A stretch of DNA of 23,673 bases from Bordetella parapertussis (GTDB taxonomy: Bacteria; Pseudomonadota; Gammaproteobacteria; Burkholderiales; SG8-39): contig CAMDRY010000012.1 of assembly GCA_945906975.1 (NCBI GenBank), positions 1 to 23,673 on the forward strand. The letters run 5' to 3'. The translations under genes were made by a program, and so were the position numbers. This document shows positions 1-7,585 of the stretch, piece by piece; the first letter of the stretch is position 1, and each line of letters opens with the position of its first letter. Below the pieces are notes generated by a model that worked only from the letters and a program-made list of their open reading frames with translations, was not told where the DNA came from and ran no database searches.

Positions 1-336
1 ATCCGGATCGCCTGTGCTGGTATCGATGACTAGCCGCGGCGGCACAGCGGCCGCCAAAAGACCACCTTCACCCTCGGTCACCTGCTCCACCGCCGCCGTG
101 TCGTAAACGGCAAGCAGCACGCGCTCGCAGCACGCCGCCACCCCGAGCGGCGAATCGGCGGCCACAACGCCGATTGACGCCAGCAGCGAGACACGCGATG
201 GATCGGCGTCATACCCGGTCAGGGCAAAACCGGCCGCGAGGAGACGGCGCGCCACTGCGGTGCCGACCAATCCGAGGCCGATGAGGCCTATGTGCGTCCG
301 CGGTGCGCTCACGACCGGCCCGGAACAAACAGGCAT
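1..336 (-). CDS. NAD(P)-dependent beta-hydroxyacid dehydrogenase, N-terminal part (cut by window edge)
   Basis: The 112 visible residues are the N-terminal half of a Rossmann domain of the 3-hydroxyisobutyrate/6-phosphogluconate dehydrogenase superfamily. They show the dinucleotide loop GLIGLGLVGTAVARRLL, an Asp in 'GYDAD' at the end of the second strand, and 'VIDTSTGDP', the usual strand before the substrate loop. The catalytic Lys domain lies outside the window. The start is uncertain: ATG at 336 (reading MPVCSGPVV) and an in-frame GTG at 312 (VSAPRTHIGLIG) are both possible, and neither has a clear Shine-Dalgarno. It lies 37 bases after tctA on the same strand, so it is probably the last-read gene of the tct operon. 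It may oxidise or reduce a hydroxy acid brought in by that transporter, which is inference only. A paralogue of the same superfamily lies at 9770-10642. Confidence 0.8.
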   Translation of the reverse strand, partial: MPVCSGPVVSAPRTHIGLIGLGLVGTAVARRLLAAGFALTGYDADPSRVSLLASIGVVAADSPLGVAACCERVLLAVYDTAAVEQVTEGEGGLLAAAVPPRLVIDTSTGDPD

Positions 337-373
337 TCATCGACGCTGAAGTCGCGCATCAGCAAGGCCTGCG

Positions 374-1885
374 CTATGACTTTGAGAACACCAGCGCGCG
401 GAACTTGCCCGGCAGCGCGCGAACAAACTCAAAGCGCATGGCGATGATGATGACAATGGACAGCCACATCACCATCGCAATGGGCCGCATCAAAAAGGGC
501 TCAAGATTCCCATCGGAGAGGACCAGCCCGCGACGCAGGCTTTTTTCCAACAGGTCGCCCAGAACGATGCCAAGCACCAGCGGCGCCATCGGGTAGTTCA
601 GTTGCCTGAGTATGAAACCCAGGATGCCAAATCCGAGCATGACCCAGATGTCGAACAGCCGACCGGCAATGGCGAAGGAGCCGACGGCGCACAGCACCAG
701 GATGATGGGCACCATGACTGTCTGCGGCACCTGCAGCACACGGATCATCAGCCTGGTCAGGGTCAGCCCGTAGAACAAGATGCCGAGGGTGGCGAACATC
801 ATCATTGCCACCACGTCATAAACAAACTGCGGCGACTGCACCATGATCATCGGACCCGGTTGCACGCCGTGGATCAGCATCGCCGCCATCAAAACCGCGG
901 CGGGCGCCGACCCGGGAATGGCCAGCGTCAGCACTGGAATGACCGCGCCAGGCACGCAGGCGTTATCGCCCGTCTCGGCCGCCATCAGGCCGTCGATTGA
1001 GCCCTTGCCAAACAGTTCCGGCTCCTTGCTCGCACGCTTCGCGGCGGCATACGAGGACCAGGCGGCGACATCCTCGCCCACGCCAGGAACTATGCCGATA
1101 AAGGTACCGATACAACCGGAGCGCAGAATAGTCCTCCAGTGCCGCGTGATATCGACCAGCTTGGGAATGACGGTATCGAAGGGATTGATCTTGACCGGCA
1201 GCTGGCGCTTTTTCATCACCGAGAGCAGCTCGGCAAAACCGAACGCGCCAACCAGCGCCGGCACCAACTGAATGCCGCCGGCGAGATCGCGATAGCCAAA
1301 GGTGAAACGCTCGTAGGCATAAATAGATTCTTGGCCTATGCCGGCGACAAACAAGCCAAGGAAACCCGCCATCCAGCCCTTGAGAGGATCATCGCCGGTC
1401 AGCGTGCCCGAGATGACGACACCAAACACGGTCAGCCAGAAAAATTCATACGCGCCGAACTTGAGCGCGAGCTCTCCAAGCAGCGGCGTAAACAAGGCGA
1501 GAAAAAACATGCCTATTAGCGTGCCCAGCACCGAGCCGGAAGTGGCAATGCCCATCGCGCGTCCGGCATGGCCTTGGCGCGCGAGCGCATAACCATCGAG
1601 GCAGGACGCGGCAGATGCGGGCGTGCCCGGAATGTTGAGCAGGATGGCCGAACGCGAGCCGCCGTAAATGGCGCCGACATAGGTGCAGATGAGTACCAGC
1701 AGCGCCTGGCTCGCTTCCATCTTGAGCGTCAGCGTGGTCATCAATGCGAGCCCCATGGTGGCAGTCAGCCCCGGCAGCGCACCGATGATCAGACCGACCA
1801 ACGTGGACGAAAAAACATAGAACAGCGACTCTGGCGTGATAAAACTCCAGATCGAGTGGCCGAAGGCAATCAGTCCGCTGAACAT
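374..1885 (-). CDS. tctA: Tripartite tricarboxylate transporter, large permease subunit TctA
   Basis: This is the large membrane subunit of a TTT-family (TctABC) carboxylate importer. It carries out ion-driven uptake of carboxylates delivered by a periplasmic TctC protein. The 503-residue length is typical for TctA. The hallmark N-terminal stretch 'GALPGLTATMGLALM' is followed by 'YVGAIYGGSRSAILLNIPG' and 'GYALARQGHAGRAMG'. A second pseudo-repeat carries 'GIVPGVGEDVAAWSSYAAAKR' and 'IPGSAPAAVLMAAMLIHG'. Roughly twelve hydrophobic segments span the inner membrane. An AAGGAG lies 11 bases before the ATG at 1885. It is the third gene of tctC-tctB-tctA, 40 bases after tctB, with a GGGCTA repeat in the junction. 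The substrate cannot be read from the sequence. Confidence 0.96.
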   Translation of the reverse strand: MFSGLIAFGHSIWSFITPESLFYVFSSTLVGLIIGALPGLTATMGLALMTTLTLKMEASQALLVLICTYVGAIYGGSRSAILLNIPGTPASAASCLDGYALARQGHAGRAMGIATSGSVLGTLIGMFFLALFTPLLGELALKFGAYEFFWLTVFGVVISGTLTGDDPLKGWMAGFLGLFVAGIGQESIYAYERFTFGYRDLAGGIQLVPALVGAFGFAELLSVMKKRQLPVKINPFDTVIPKLVDITRHWRTILRSGCIGTFIGIVPGVGEDVAAWSSYAAAKRASKEPELFGKGSIDGLMAAETGDNACVPGAVIPVLTLAIPGSAPAAVLMAAMLIHGVQPGPMIMVQSPQFVYDVVAMMMFATLGILFYGLTLTRLMIRVLQVPQTVMVPIILVLCAVGSFAIAGRLFDIWVMLGFGILGFILRQLNYPMAPLVLGIVLGDLLEKSLRRGLVLSDGNLEPFLMRPIAMVMWLSIVIIIAMRFEFVRALPGKFRALVFSKS

Positions 1886-1909
1886 ACGGGTCGCGTCTCC
1901 TTAAATCGT

Positions 1910-1932
1910 GGGCTAGGGCTAGGGGCTAGGGC
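1910..1932. repeat. Tandem GGGCTA repeat with a G-quadruplex pattern
   Basis: On the plus strand this reads GGGCTA, GGGCTA, GGGGCTA, GGGC: four G-runs of 3, 3, 4 and 3 separated each time by CTA. That is a canonical four-tract quadruplex motif with uniform 3-base loops, one base away from the vertebrate telomere unit. Its minus-strand copy supplies the TAG stop of tctB (1926-1928) and lies 25 bases before tctA. Because the genes are read on the minus strand, the G-rich strand is the transcription template and the mRNA carries the C-rich version. Confidence 0.9.
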
Positions 1933-2459
1933 AAACGCACCAGAAAAACCTCCTGGAAGACGTAGGTCACCAGGAAGGCCGTGCCCGCGCCATACACCAG
2001 CGCGAGCACCGCGCCTTTGGCGGTTTCGCCCTTCGCGCTGCGCTCCGTCCAATCGAACAACAGAATGAAAACGGACACAAACAAAAAGGTCGCCAGCCAG
2101 AACGGAATGCCGCCGTGACCGACCATGCCCGCGGCATAGACAAGACTCATTGCGAGCACCCAGCCAACGCGAATTGCCGCAGCACGCCCGCCCGATGTCA
2201 TGGCCCAGGGCGTTGCGCCAAGCCTGTGCCCGCCGGCGCGACCGGCGCGTAATGCAAGAAGCATCCCGAGCAGGAACATGACAGCGCCGAGAATACCCGG
2301 CACCAGACCGGGAACGGTGTAGAAGGTCGCGCCCTGCCCCTCCAGACGGTCCATGCGCCAGCATGCGATCACCACCGACAAGCCAAACACCATCCAGACC
2401 AGGGCCGAAATGAAATCGGCTCGTGGCGATACCTTATCTTCAATATCCTCAGCAATCAT
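1926..2459 (-). CDS. tctB: Tripartite tricarboxylate transporter, small permease subunit TctB
   Basis: This is the small membrane subunit of the TctABC importer, which associates with TctA in the inner membrane. The 177-residue protein has the family's layout. A short cytoplasmic N-terminus precedes a first helix near residues 17-34, then a conserved 'TFYTVPGLVPGILGAVMFLLG' loop and helix, a basic/glycine-rich linker, and two or three further helices ('WVLAMSLVYAAGMVG', 'FWLATFLFVSVFILLFDW'). It sits between tctC (90 bases upstream) and tctA (40 bases downstream). TctB sequences are poorly conserved, so the call rests on topology, the 'PGLVPGILG' motif and gene order. The ATG at 2459 lacks a strong Shine-Dalgarno. 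The stop codon is part of the GGGCTA repeat. Confidence 0.9.
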   Translation of the reverse strand: MIAEDIEDKVSPRADFISALVWMVFGLSVVIACWRMDRLEGQGATFYTVPGLVPGILGAVMFLLGMLLALRAGRAGGHRLGATPWAMTSGGRAAAIRVGWVLAMSLVYAAGMVGHGGIPFWLATFLFVSVFILLFDWTERSAKGETAKGAVLALVYGAGTAFLVTYVFQEVFLVRLP

Positions 2460-2549
2460 GCGTCAAGAGATGCCAAACTAAGTGTCGGGAAGGCGGCGAG
2501 TACGCCCATCATCTGGGACAGCCTCGCCGGAAAAGCTTTCGCTTGAAAA

Positions 2550-3569
2550 TCAGGGCTTGGGAATACCGACGGTGTCGGGCGACACCTTGGCCTGACCGGA
2601 GTTGAATTTTTGCCAAGCGGCGTCCTGCACCGCCGGGAAGGCAATTTTTTGCGCTTCTTCTCCGGACGTGACAACCATCATCGCGCCGCGCGCGGTAGCG
2701 TATTTCTTGATGGCATCCGACTTGGTGACCTGCTCGGTCCATATTTTATTCAGCGTTGCCGTGACCTCTGCAGGCACCCCCTTGGGCACGAAAATGCCAA
2801 AGTAGCTGACCGGGATTTTAAAACCGGGGATGAAATTGGACAGAGGCGGTATGGTGCCGTAGCCCTCTATATCGATTGGCTTGTCGCCGACAACGGCAAG
2901 AGGACGCAGGCGCTTGCCGCGGATCATCTCGGACTGCTCCGAAGAGAGCTGTGTCGTCACCTCCGTCTCTCCGGCGACAGTGGCGATAACCGCCGGATTG
3001 CCGCCGTCATAGGTGACGTGCTTGTATTTCACGCCGGTGGCGGCAACGATCTGCTCCATCGCGGTATGGCCGCTGGAGTTTACGCCCGCAGTCGCTACCG
3101 ACACTTGGCCGGGGCGCGCCTTCATCGCATCAAGCAGCGACTTCATGTCTTTGTGCGGCGAATTGGCCGACACGCTGACGATGGTGGGCAGGGCGAGGTT
3201 CAGGTACAGGTGCCAGTCCTGCACCGTGGTGTCGACCATGCCGAGTATCTTGTAGGATCCGAGGTCTTTGGGCGCACCCGAAGTCCAGGTGTAACCGTCC
3301 TTGGGCGCTTCCAGAGCGTTCTTGGTGCCAATGGAACCGGATGCACCAGGCTGATTGAGGACGATGATTTTCTGGCCCAGCGCCTTTTCCAGCTCACCCG
3401 CAGTGACACGAATCATCTGGTCGGTGGCGCCGCCGGCCGCCCAAGGAACGATCACGTTGATTGGCTTGGTCGGTTTCCATTGCGCGAACGCGCCGGGTGC
3501 CGCGGTAAGCGCAAGAGTCGCAAATGCGGCAAGCGCCGCGTTGACGCGCAGGGTGTGCAGGGATTTCAC
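2550..3569 (-). CDS. tctC: Periplasmic tripartite tricarboxylate receptor TctC (Bug family)
   Basis: This is the periplasmic binding protein of the TctABC system, a Bug-type receptor of the kind greatly expanded in Burkholderiales. The start is GTG at 3569, preceded by GGAGGAGACACC; the frame stays open further upstream, but that extension is not protein-like. The 339-residue product opens with a signal peptide (basic KSLHTLR, a long Ala/Leu core, cleavage after 'GAFA') and continues 'QWKPTKPINVIVPWAAGGATDQ', the standard Bug N-terminus. Also visible are 'LNQPGASGSIGTKNALEAPKDGYTW' and 'YDGGNPAVIATVAGETEV', the two ligand-carboxylate loops, and 'YFGIFVPKGVPAEV'. It is the first gene of the tct operon and is preceded by a 133-base gap holding a promoter-overlapping palindrome. 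The ligand is unknown. Confidence 0.95.
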   Translation of the reverse strand: MKSLHTLRVNAALAAFATLALTAAPGAFAQWKPTKPINVIVPWAAGGATDQMIRVTAGELEKALGQKIIVLNQPGASGSIGTKNALEAPKDGYTWTSGAPKDLGSYKILGMVDTTVQDWHLYLNLALPTIVSVSANSPHKDMKSLLDAMKARPGQVSVATAGVNSSGHTAMEQIVAATGVKYKHVTYDGGNPAVIATVAGETEVTTQLSSEQSEMIRGKRLRPLAVVGDKPIDIEGYGTIPPLSNFIPGFKIPVSYFGIFVPKGVPAEVTATLNKIWTEQVTKSDAIKKYATARGAMMVVTSGEEAQKIAFPAVQDAAWQKFNSGQAKVSPDTVGIPKP

Positions 3570-3629
3570 GGTGTCTCCTCCTCGATTCGATTCTGGTTGG
3601 GCGTCCCTCTCGAACGGAGGGTTTGCGGC

Positions 3630-3653
3630 ATTATTAACTATCCTGTTAATAAT
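3630..3653. promoter_or_regulatory. Perfect inverted repeat, probable operator of the tctCBA operon
   Basis: Nine-base arms ATTATTAAC (3630-3638) and GTTAATAAT (3645-3653) flank the 6-base centre TATCCT, giving a perfect AT-rich palindrome in GC-rich DNA. It lies 61-84 bases before the tctC start and overlaps the predicted promoter, as expected for a repressor site. No regulator gene adjoins it in the window. The half-site does not let me name the protein family with confidence. Confidence 0.7.
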
Positions 3654-3659
3654 ATGCAA
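3630..3659 (-). promoter_or_regulatory. Candidate sigma-70 promoter of tctCBA
   Basis: Read on the minus strand, TTGCAT (3654-3659) and AATAAT (3630-3635) are 18 bases apart, matching the -35 and -10 consensus at 3/6 and 5/6 positions. The expected start of transcription is near 3622, giving a leader of about 50 bases that ends in GGAGGAG before tctC. The palindrome at 3630-3653 covers the spacer and the -10. Confidence 0.45.
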
Positions 3660-3702
3660 GGCGGCCGGACCGGCGGCCCAAGCAGAGGTACGACAACCGC
3701 GG

Positions 3703-5142
3703 TTATCGCTTGGCTTGATCGCCCACACGAACGATTTTCATGGTGTTGGTGCCGCCAGATTTGCCTATCGGCTCACCTATGGTCAACACGATCAGGTCCC
3801 CCTCCTGCACCACACCGTTTTCGACCAGCACGCGCTCGGCCTCGGCCAGCAATTCCTCGCGGTCTTCGCCCACGTATTTGACCACCAAGGGATAGGTGTC
3901 GCGGAACAGGCTGCAGCGATAGCGCGTCGTGGTCTGCGCGGTAAGCGCGTAAATCGGCACACCGCAGTTCAGGCGCGACATCCAAAGCGCGGTCGAACCC
4001 GATTCGGTCAGCGATGCGATGGCCTTGACCTTGAGGTGGAAAGCCGTAAATAACGCCGCCATGGCAATCGACTGGTCGACGCGCTGGAACACGCGGTTGA
4101 GGAAGTCCTGGTCGAGGCTCACCGGTTGCGATTTTTCCGCCTCGATGCAAATGCGGCTCATCGCCTCGATCGTCTCCACGGGGTATTTCCCGCTCGCCGT
4201 CTCCGCCGAGGTCATCACCGCGTCAGTGCCGTCGAGCACCGCGTTGGCCACGTCCGACACCTCGGCTCGCGTCGGGATGGGGCTGTCGATCATCGACTCC
4301 ATCATCTGCGTGGCGGTGATGGTCAGCTTGTTCATCTCGCGCGCCATGCGGATCATGCGTTTTTGCAGCGCCGGCACCGACGCATCGCCCACTTCTACGG
4401 CGAGGTCGCCGCGCGCCACCATGATGCCGTCGGAGGCCGACATGATGTCGGCGAGCGCCTTCTCGGTCACCGCCTCGGCGCGTTCGATCTTGGCGATGAG
4501 CATGGCATGACCGCCAGCTGCGAGCAGCAGCTGGCGCGCCATGTACATGTCGGCGCTGGTTTTCGGGAACGACACGGCGAGGTAATCGGCTTTGAGTTGC
4601 GCCGCAGTACGCACGTCCTCCATGTCCTTGGCGGTGAGCGCCGGCGCCGTGAGGCCGCCGCCCTGGCGGTTGATGCCCTTGTTGTTGGAAAGCACGCCGC
4701 CATGGCGCACCTTGCAATGCACCTGGTTGCCCTTCACCGCAGTGACGAGAAACACGATGCGCCCGTCGTCGAGCAACAGCATGTCGCCGGCTTTCACATC
4801 GCGCGGCAGTTCCTTGTAATCCAGACCGACACGACCCTGGTCGCCCATTTCGCAATCGGCGTCGAGAATGAACGCATCGCCCGGATTAAGCGTGATCTTG
4901 CCGTCCTTGAACTTGCCGACGCGGATTTTCGGCCCTTGCAGATCGGCCATGATGCCGACCGTGCGTCCGACCTTGCGACTGACTTCGCGCACCATTGCGG
5001 CGCGCTTGAGATGGTCCTCGGCGGTGCCATGCGAGAAGTTCAACCTTACGACGTCGACCCCGGCGAGGAACATGCGCTCGAGAACCTCAGGGTCGCTGGA
5101 TGAAGGCCCCAGCGTTGCGACTATTTTGGTGCTGCGTTGCAT
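3703..5142 (-). CDS. pyk: Pyruvate kinase (PykA-like)
   Basis: This enzyme converts phosphoenolpyruvate and ADP to pyruvate and ATP, the last step of glycolysis, in the cytoplasm. The 479-residue length is typical. The N-terminus 'STKIVATLGPSS' leads to 'VVRLNFSHGT' with Arg33, Asn35 and Ser37. It continues with 'DLQGPKIRVG', the B-domain, 'DYLAVSFPKTSADM', and the active-site 'AKIERAEAV' with Lys218 and Glu220. Further on are 'ARGDLAVEVG', 'TATQMMESMI' and 'MTSAETASGKYP'. The 'VSFPK' and 'LSNNKGIN' wording resembles E. coli PykA more than PykF. A C-terminal domain follows near residues 345-479. It is the last gene of the tkt-gap-pgk-pyk block, 84 bases after pgk. The ATG at 5142 has an AGGAC about 8 bases upstream. 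Confidence 0.97.
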   Translation of the reverse strand: MQRSTKIVATLGPSSSDPEVLERMFLAGVDVVRLNFSHGTAEDHLKRAAMVREVSRKVGRTVGIMADLQGPKIRVGKFKDGKITLNPGDAFILDADCEMGDQGRVGLDYKELPRDVKAGDMLLLDDGRIVFLVTAVKGNQVHCKVRHGGVLSNNKGINRQGGGLTAPALTAKDMEDVRTAAQLKADYLAVSFPKTSADMYMARQLLLAAGGHAMLIAKIERAEAVTEKALADIMSASDGIMVARGDLAVEVGDASVPALQKRMIRMAREMNKLTITATQMMESMIDSPIPTRAEVSDVANAVLDGTDAVMTSAETASGKYPVETIEAMSRICIEAEKSQPVSLDQDFLNRVFQRVDQSIAMAALFTAFHLKVKAIASLTESGSTALWMSRLNCGVPIYALTAQTTTRYRCSLFRDTYPLVVKYVGEDREELLAEAERVLVENGVVQEGDLIVLTIGEPIGKSGGTNTMKIVRVGDQAKR

Positions 5143-5173
5143 GGTTGGCGTCCTGTTTTTTAAACCTCAATGC

Positions 5174-5204
5174 CTGGAAACCCGCACCAGGAAAGGCTTT
5201 CCAG
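5174..5204. other. Competing short hairpins in the pgk-pyk junction
   Basis: CTGGAAA (5174-5180) can pair with TTTCCAG (5198-5204), while GGAAA (5190-5194) can instead pair with TTTCC (5198-5202). The two pairings exclude each other. There is no U-tract on either strand, so this is not an intrinsic terminator. It may be a processing or pausing element, or chance. Confidence 0.25.
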
Positions 5205-5226
5205 CCATTCTCGCCAGAAAACCGCT

Positions 5227-6420
5227 TCAACGCGGCGCTGCAGCCCGCTCTTCGAGTATCTTAATCGCCGGCAGCGTCTTACCTTCGAGAAACTCCAGGA
5301 AAGCGCCGCCGCCGGTGGAGATATAGGAGATCTTGTCGGCAACACCGTACTTGGCGATTGCGGCGAGCGTGTCACCGCCACCGGCTATGGAAAACGCGCT
5401 TGAGCCTGCGATGGCCTCAGCGATGGCCTTGGTGCCGCCGCCAAAAGCCTCGAATTCAAACACGCCCACCGGGCCGTTCCAGACCACGGTGCCCGCCTTC
5501 GCAATCAACTGCACCAGCTGTTTCGCCGATTCGGGGCCGATGTCGAGAATCAGGTCATCGGCCTCAACTGCGGTGGTGGGCTTGGTGCTCGCCTTGGCTG
5601 CGGCCGAAAATTCCTTGGCGCAAACAACATCAACCGGAACCGGCACTGCGCCGCCCTTTACTTCGAGGATACGCCTGATTTTTCCCGCCTCTTCGACCAG
5701 GTCGGCCTCGGCCAGCGACTTGCCGATCTTGCCGCCAGCGGCCAGGATGAATGTGTTGGCGATGCCGCCACCGACGATAAGCTGATCGACCTTTTCGGCC
5801 AGCGCCGCGAGTATGCTCAGCTTGGATGAGACCTTGGAGCCGGCGACGATGGCCACCAGGGGACGCTTGGGGCTGAGCAAAGCCTTGGTTAGAGCGTCGA
5901 TCTCGGCGCCCATCAGCGGGCCGGCACAGGCGAGGGCGGCGAACTTCGCGATGCCGTGGGTGGTGGCCTCGGCCCGATGCGCGGTGCCGAAAGCATCGTT
6001 GACGAAAACATCGCACAGCGCAGCCATTTTTTTAGCCAGCGTCTCGTCGTTCTTTTTTTCGCCCTTGTTACAACGGCAGTTTTCCAGCAGCACCAGTTCG
6101 CCCGGCTTGACCGCTACGCCGTCCAGCCAGTCATGCAGCAAAGGCACGGGCCGGCCGAGCAACTCGGCCAGCCGTTTGGCCACCGGGGCAAGCGAATCTT
6201 CGGGCTTGAGTTCGCCCTCGGTGGGACGGCCCAGGTGCGATGTCACCATCACGGCGGCATTCGCATCCAGTGCCATGCGGATCGCCGGCAACGACGCGCG
6301 AATGCGCGTGTCATCGGTGATGCGGCCGGCCTCGTCCTGCGGAACATTCAGGTCGGCGCGTATGAACACGCGCTTTCCGGCAAGCTTGGGGACCAAGTCG
6401 GCCATTTTCAACACAGGCAT
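5227..6420 (-). CDS. pgk: Phosphoglycerate kinase
   Basis: This enzyme transfers phosphate between 1,3-bisphosphoglycerate and ADP to give 3-phosphoglycerate and ATP. The 397-residue length is standard for a bacterial PGK. The N-terminal substrate domain shows '[12 protein letters not shown]' (Arg21, Asp23, Asn25), '[13 protein letters not shown]', 'SHLGRPTEG' (His62, Arg65) and 'LLENCR', where most homologues have LLENVR. The nucleotide domain shows '[25 protein letters not shown]', '[10 protein letters not shown]' and '[10 protein letters not shown]', ending '[19 protein letters not shown]'. The ATG at 6420 follows AAGGGG, and the gene begins only 13 bases after gap, so the two are surely co-transcribed. 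Confidence 0.97.
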   Translation of the reverse strand: MPVLKMADLVPKLAGKRVFIRADLNVPQDEAGRITDDTRIRASLPAIRMALDANAAVMVTSHLGRPTEGELKPEDSLAPVAKRLAELLGRPVPLLHDWLDGVAVKPGELVLLENCRCNKGEKKNDETLAKKMAALCDVFVNDAFGTAHRAEATTHGIAKFAALACAGPLMGAEIDALTKALLSPKRPLVAIVAGSKVSSKLSILAALAEKVDQLIVGGGIANTFILAAGGKIGKSLAEADLVEEAGKIRRILEVKGGAVPVPVDVVCAKEFSAAAKASTKPTTAVEADDLILDIGPESAKQLVQLIAKAGTVVWNGPVGVFEFEAFGGGTKAIAEAIAGSSAFSIAGGGDTLAAIAKYGVADKISYISTGGGAFLEFLEGKTLPAIKILEERAAAPR

Positions 6421-6433
6421 GACGACCCGCCCC

Positions 6434-7447
6434 TTACTTTGCGTTGACCAGCGCCAGCGTAGTGTCGAGCATGCGGTTGGAAAAGCCCCACTCGTTGTCG
6501 TACCAGGAGCAGACCTTCACCAGCGTGCCCTCGGCCACCTTGGTGAGCGAGGCATCAAAGGTGGACGAGGCCGGGTCATGATTGAAGTCGCTAGACACCA
6601 GCGGCTCGGTGTTGTAGTTGAGAATGCCCTTCAACTCGCCCTCGGAGGCGGCTTTCATGATGGCGTTGACTTCATCGACACTGGTGGCGCGTTTGGCGGT
6701 GAAGGTCAGGTCGACGATGGACACGTTGATGGTGGGCACACGCATGGCGTAGCCGTCGAGCTTGCCGTTCAGTTCCGGCAGCACCAGTCCAACCGCGGCG
6801 GCGGCGCCGGTCTTGGTCGGGATCATGTTCATGCTGGCCGAACGTGCCCGGCGCAGGTCCTCGTGGTAAACGTCGGTCAGCACCTGGTCATTGGTGTAGG
6901 CATGCACGGTGGTCATCAGCCCGCTCACCACGCCGATTTTTTCGTGCAGCGGCTTGACCAGCGGCGCGAGGCAGTTGGTGGTACACGATGCGTTGGAGAT
7001 TACCGTGTCAGAGGCCTTCAGCACCTTGTGGTTGACGCCGAACACCACGGTGGCGTCAACATCCTTGCCGCCGGGGGCCGAGATGATGACTTTTTTCGCG
7101 CCTGCGGCGATATGCGCCGAGGCCTTTTCCTTGGTGGTGAAAAAACCGGTGCACTCGAGCACCACATCAACCTTGAGTTCCTTCCAAGGCAATTCTGCCG
7201 GGTTGCGCTTGGCGCAAACCTGGATGCGATCGCCATTGACGATCATGGTGTCACCTTCCACCGTGACCGTCCCGGGAAACTTGCCGTGCGCAGTATCAAA
7301 ACGCGTCAGGTGGGCATTGGTCTTGGCATCGCCAAGGTCGTTGATCGCGACAATCTGGATGTCGTGTTTTTTGCCGCTTTCATAATGTGCGCGCAGGATG
7401 TTGCGGCCGATGCGGCCGTAGCCGTTGATGGCGATGCGGATGGTCAT
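6434..7447 (-). CDS. gap: Type I glyceraldehyde-3-phosphate dehydrogenase
   Basis: This enzyme oxidises and phosphorylates glyceraldehyde 3-phosphate to 1,3-bisphosphoglycerate. The 337-residue protein has '[16 protein letters not shown]' for NAD binding, and 'AINDLGD' with an Asp (37) that suggests NAD over NADP. The active site '[13 protein letters not shown]' carries the catalytic Cys155, and His182 is in '[10 protein letters not shown]'. '[22 protein letters not shown]' binds phosphate, and '[12 protein letters not shown]' lies near the C-terminus. A GGAG lies 7 bases before the ATG at 7447. It is the second gene of the block, after transketolase. The 138-base leader between tkt and gap holds two inverted repeats, so expression of gap may be adjusted separately. 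Confidence 0.97.
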   Translation of the reverse strand: MTIRIAINGYGRIGRNILRAHYESGKKHDIQIVAINDLGDAKTNAHLTRFDTAHGKFPGTVTVEGDTMIVNGDRIQVCAKRNPAELPWKELKVDVVLECTGFFTTKEKASAHIAAGAKKVIISAPGGKDVDATVVFGVNHKVLKASDTVISNASCTTNCLAPLVKPLHEKIGVVSGLMTTVHAYTNDQVLTDVYHEDLRRARSASMNMIPTKTGAAAAVGLVLPELNGKLDGYAMRVPTINVSIVDLTFTAKRATSVDEVNAIMKAASEGELKGILNYNTEPLVSSDFNHDPASSTFDASLTKVAEGTLVKVCSWYDNEWGFSNRMLDTTLALVNAK

Positions 7448-7465
7448 ACTCTTACTCCTAGGAAC

Positions 7466-7484
7466 TTGTTCAAAGTTGAAACAA
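7466..7484. repeat. Inverted repeat just upstream of gap
   Basis: TTGTTCAA (7466-7473) and TTGAAACAA (7476-7484) are arms around AG, with one extra A in the second arm. The repeat lies 19 bases before the gap start codon, just upstream of its Shine-Dalgarno, next to an A-run at 7483-7488. It could be a regulator site or a leader hairpin. The protein or RNA partner is not identifiable. Confidence 0.4.
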
Positions 7485-7528
7485 AAAACTACTCAAATCC
7501 GTGCCGGCGCGTTCATCCATTCATCGCT

Positions 7529-7549
7529 TCCCGGAATGACTATCCGGGA
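7529..7549. other. Stem-loop in the tkt-gap junction
   Basis: TCCCGGA (7529-7535) and TCCGGGA (7543-7549) form a perfect 7-bp stem around a 7-base loop, 36 bases beyond the tkt stop. It is not followed by a U-run on the minus strand, so it is more likely an mRNA processing or stabilising hairpin than a terminator. Confidence 0.4.
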
Positions 7550-7585
7550 CGCGGGGGCATGCGGCTTGATCCAAATCAACCGCGC

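Noticed and set aside
3570..3728. N-terminal extension of tctC to an ATG at 3728
   Set aside because: It would cross the palindrome and promoter and bury the signal peptide. The GTG at 3569 has GGAGGAG and gives a proper secretion signal.
2610..3881. A 423-codon plus-strand frame opposite tctC and the end of pyk
   Set aside because: Antisense to well-supported genes and spanning an intergenic promoter region, with no domain and no ribosome site.
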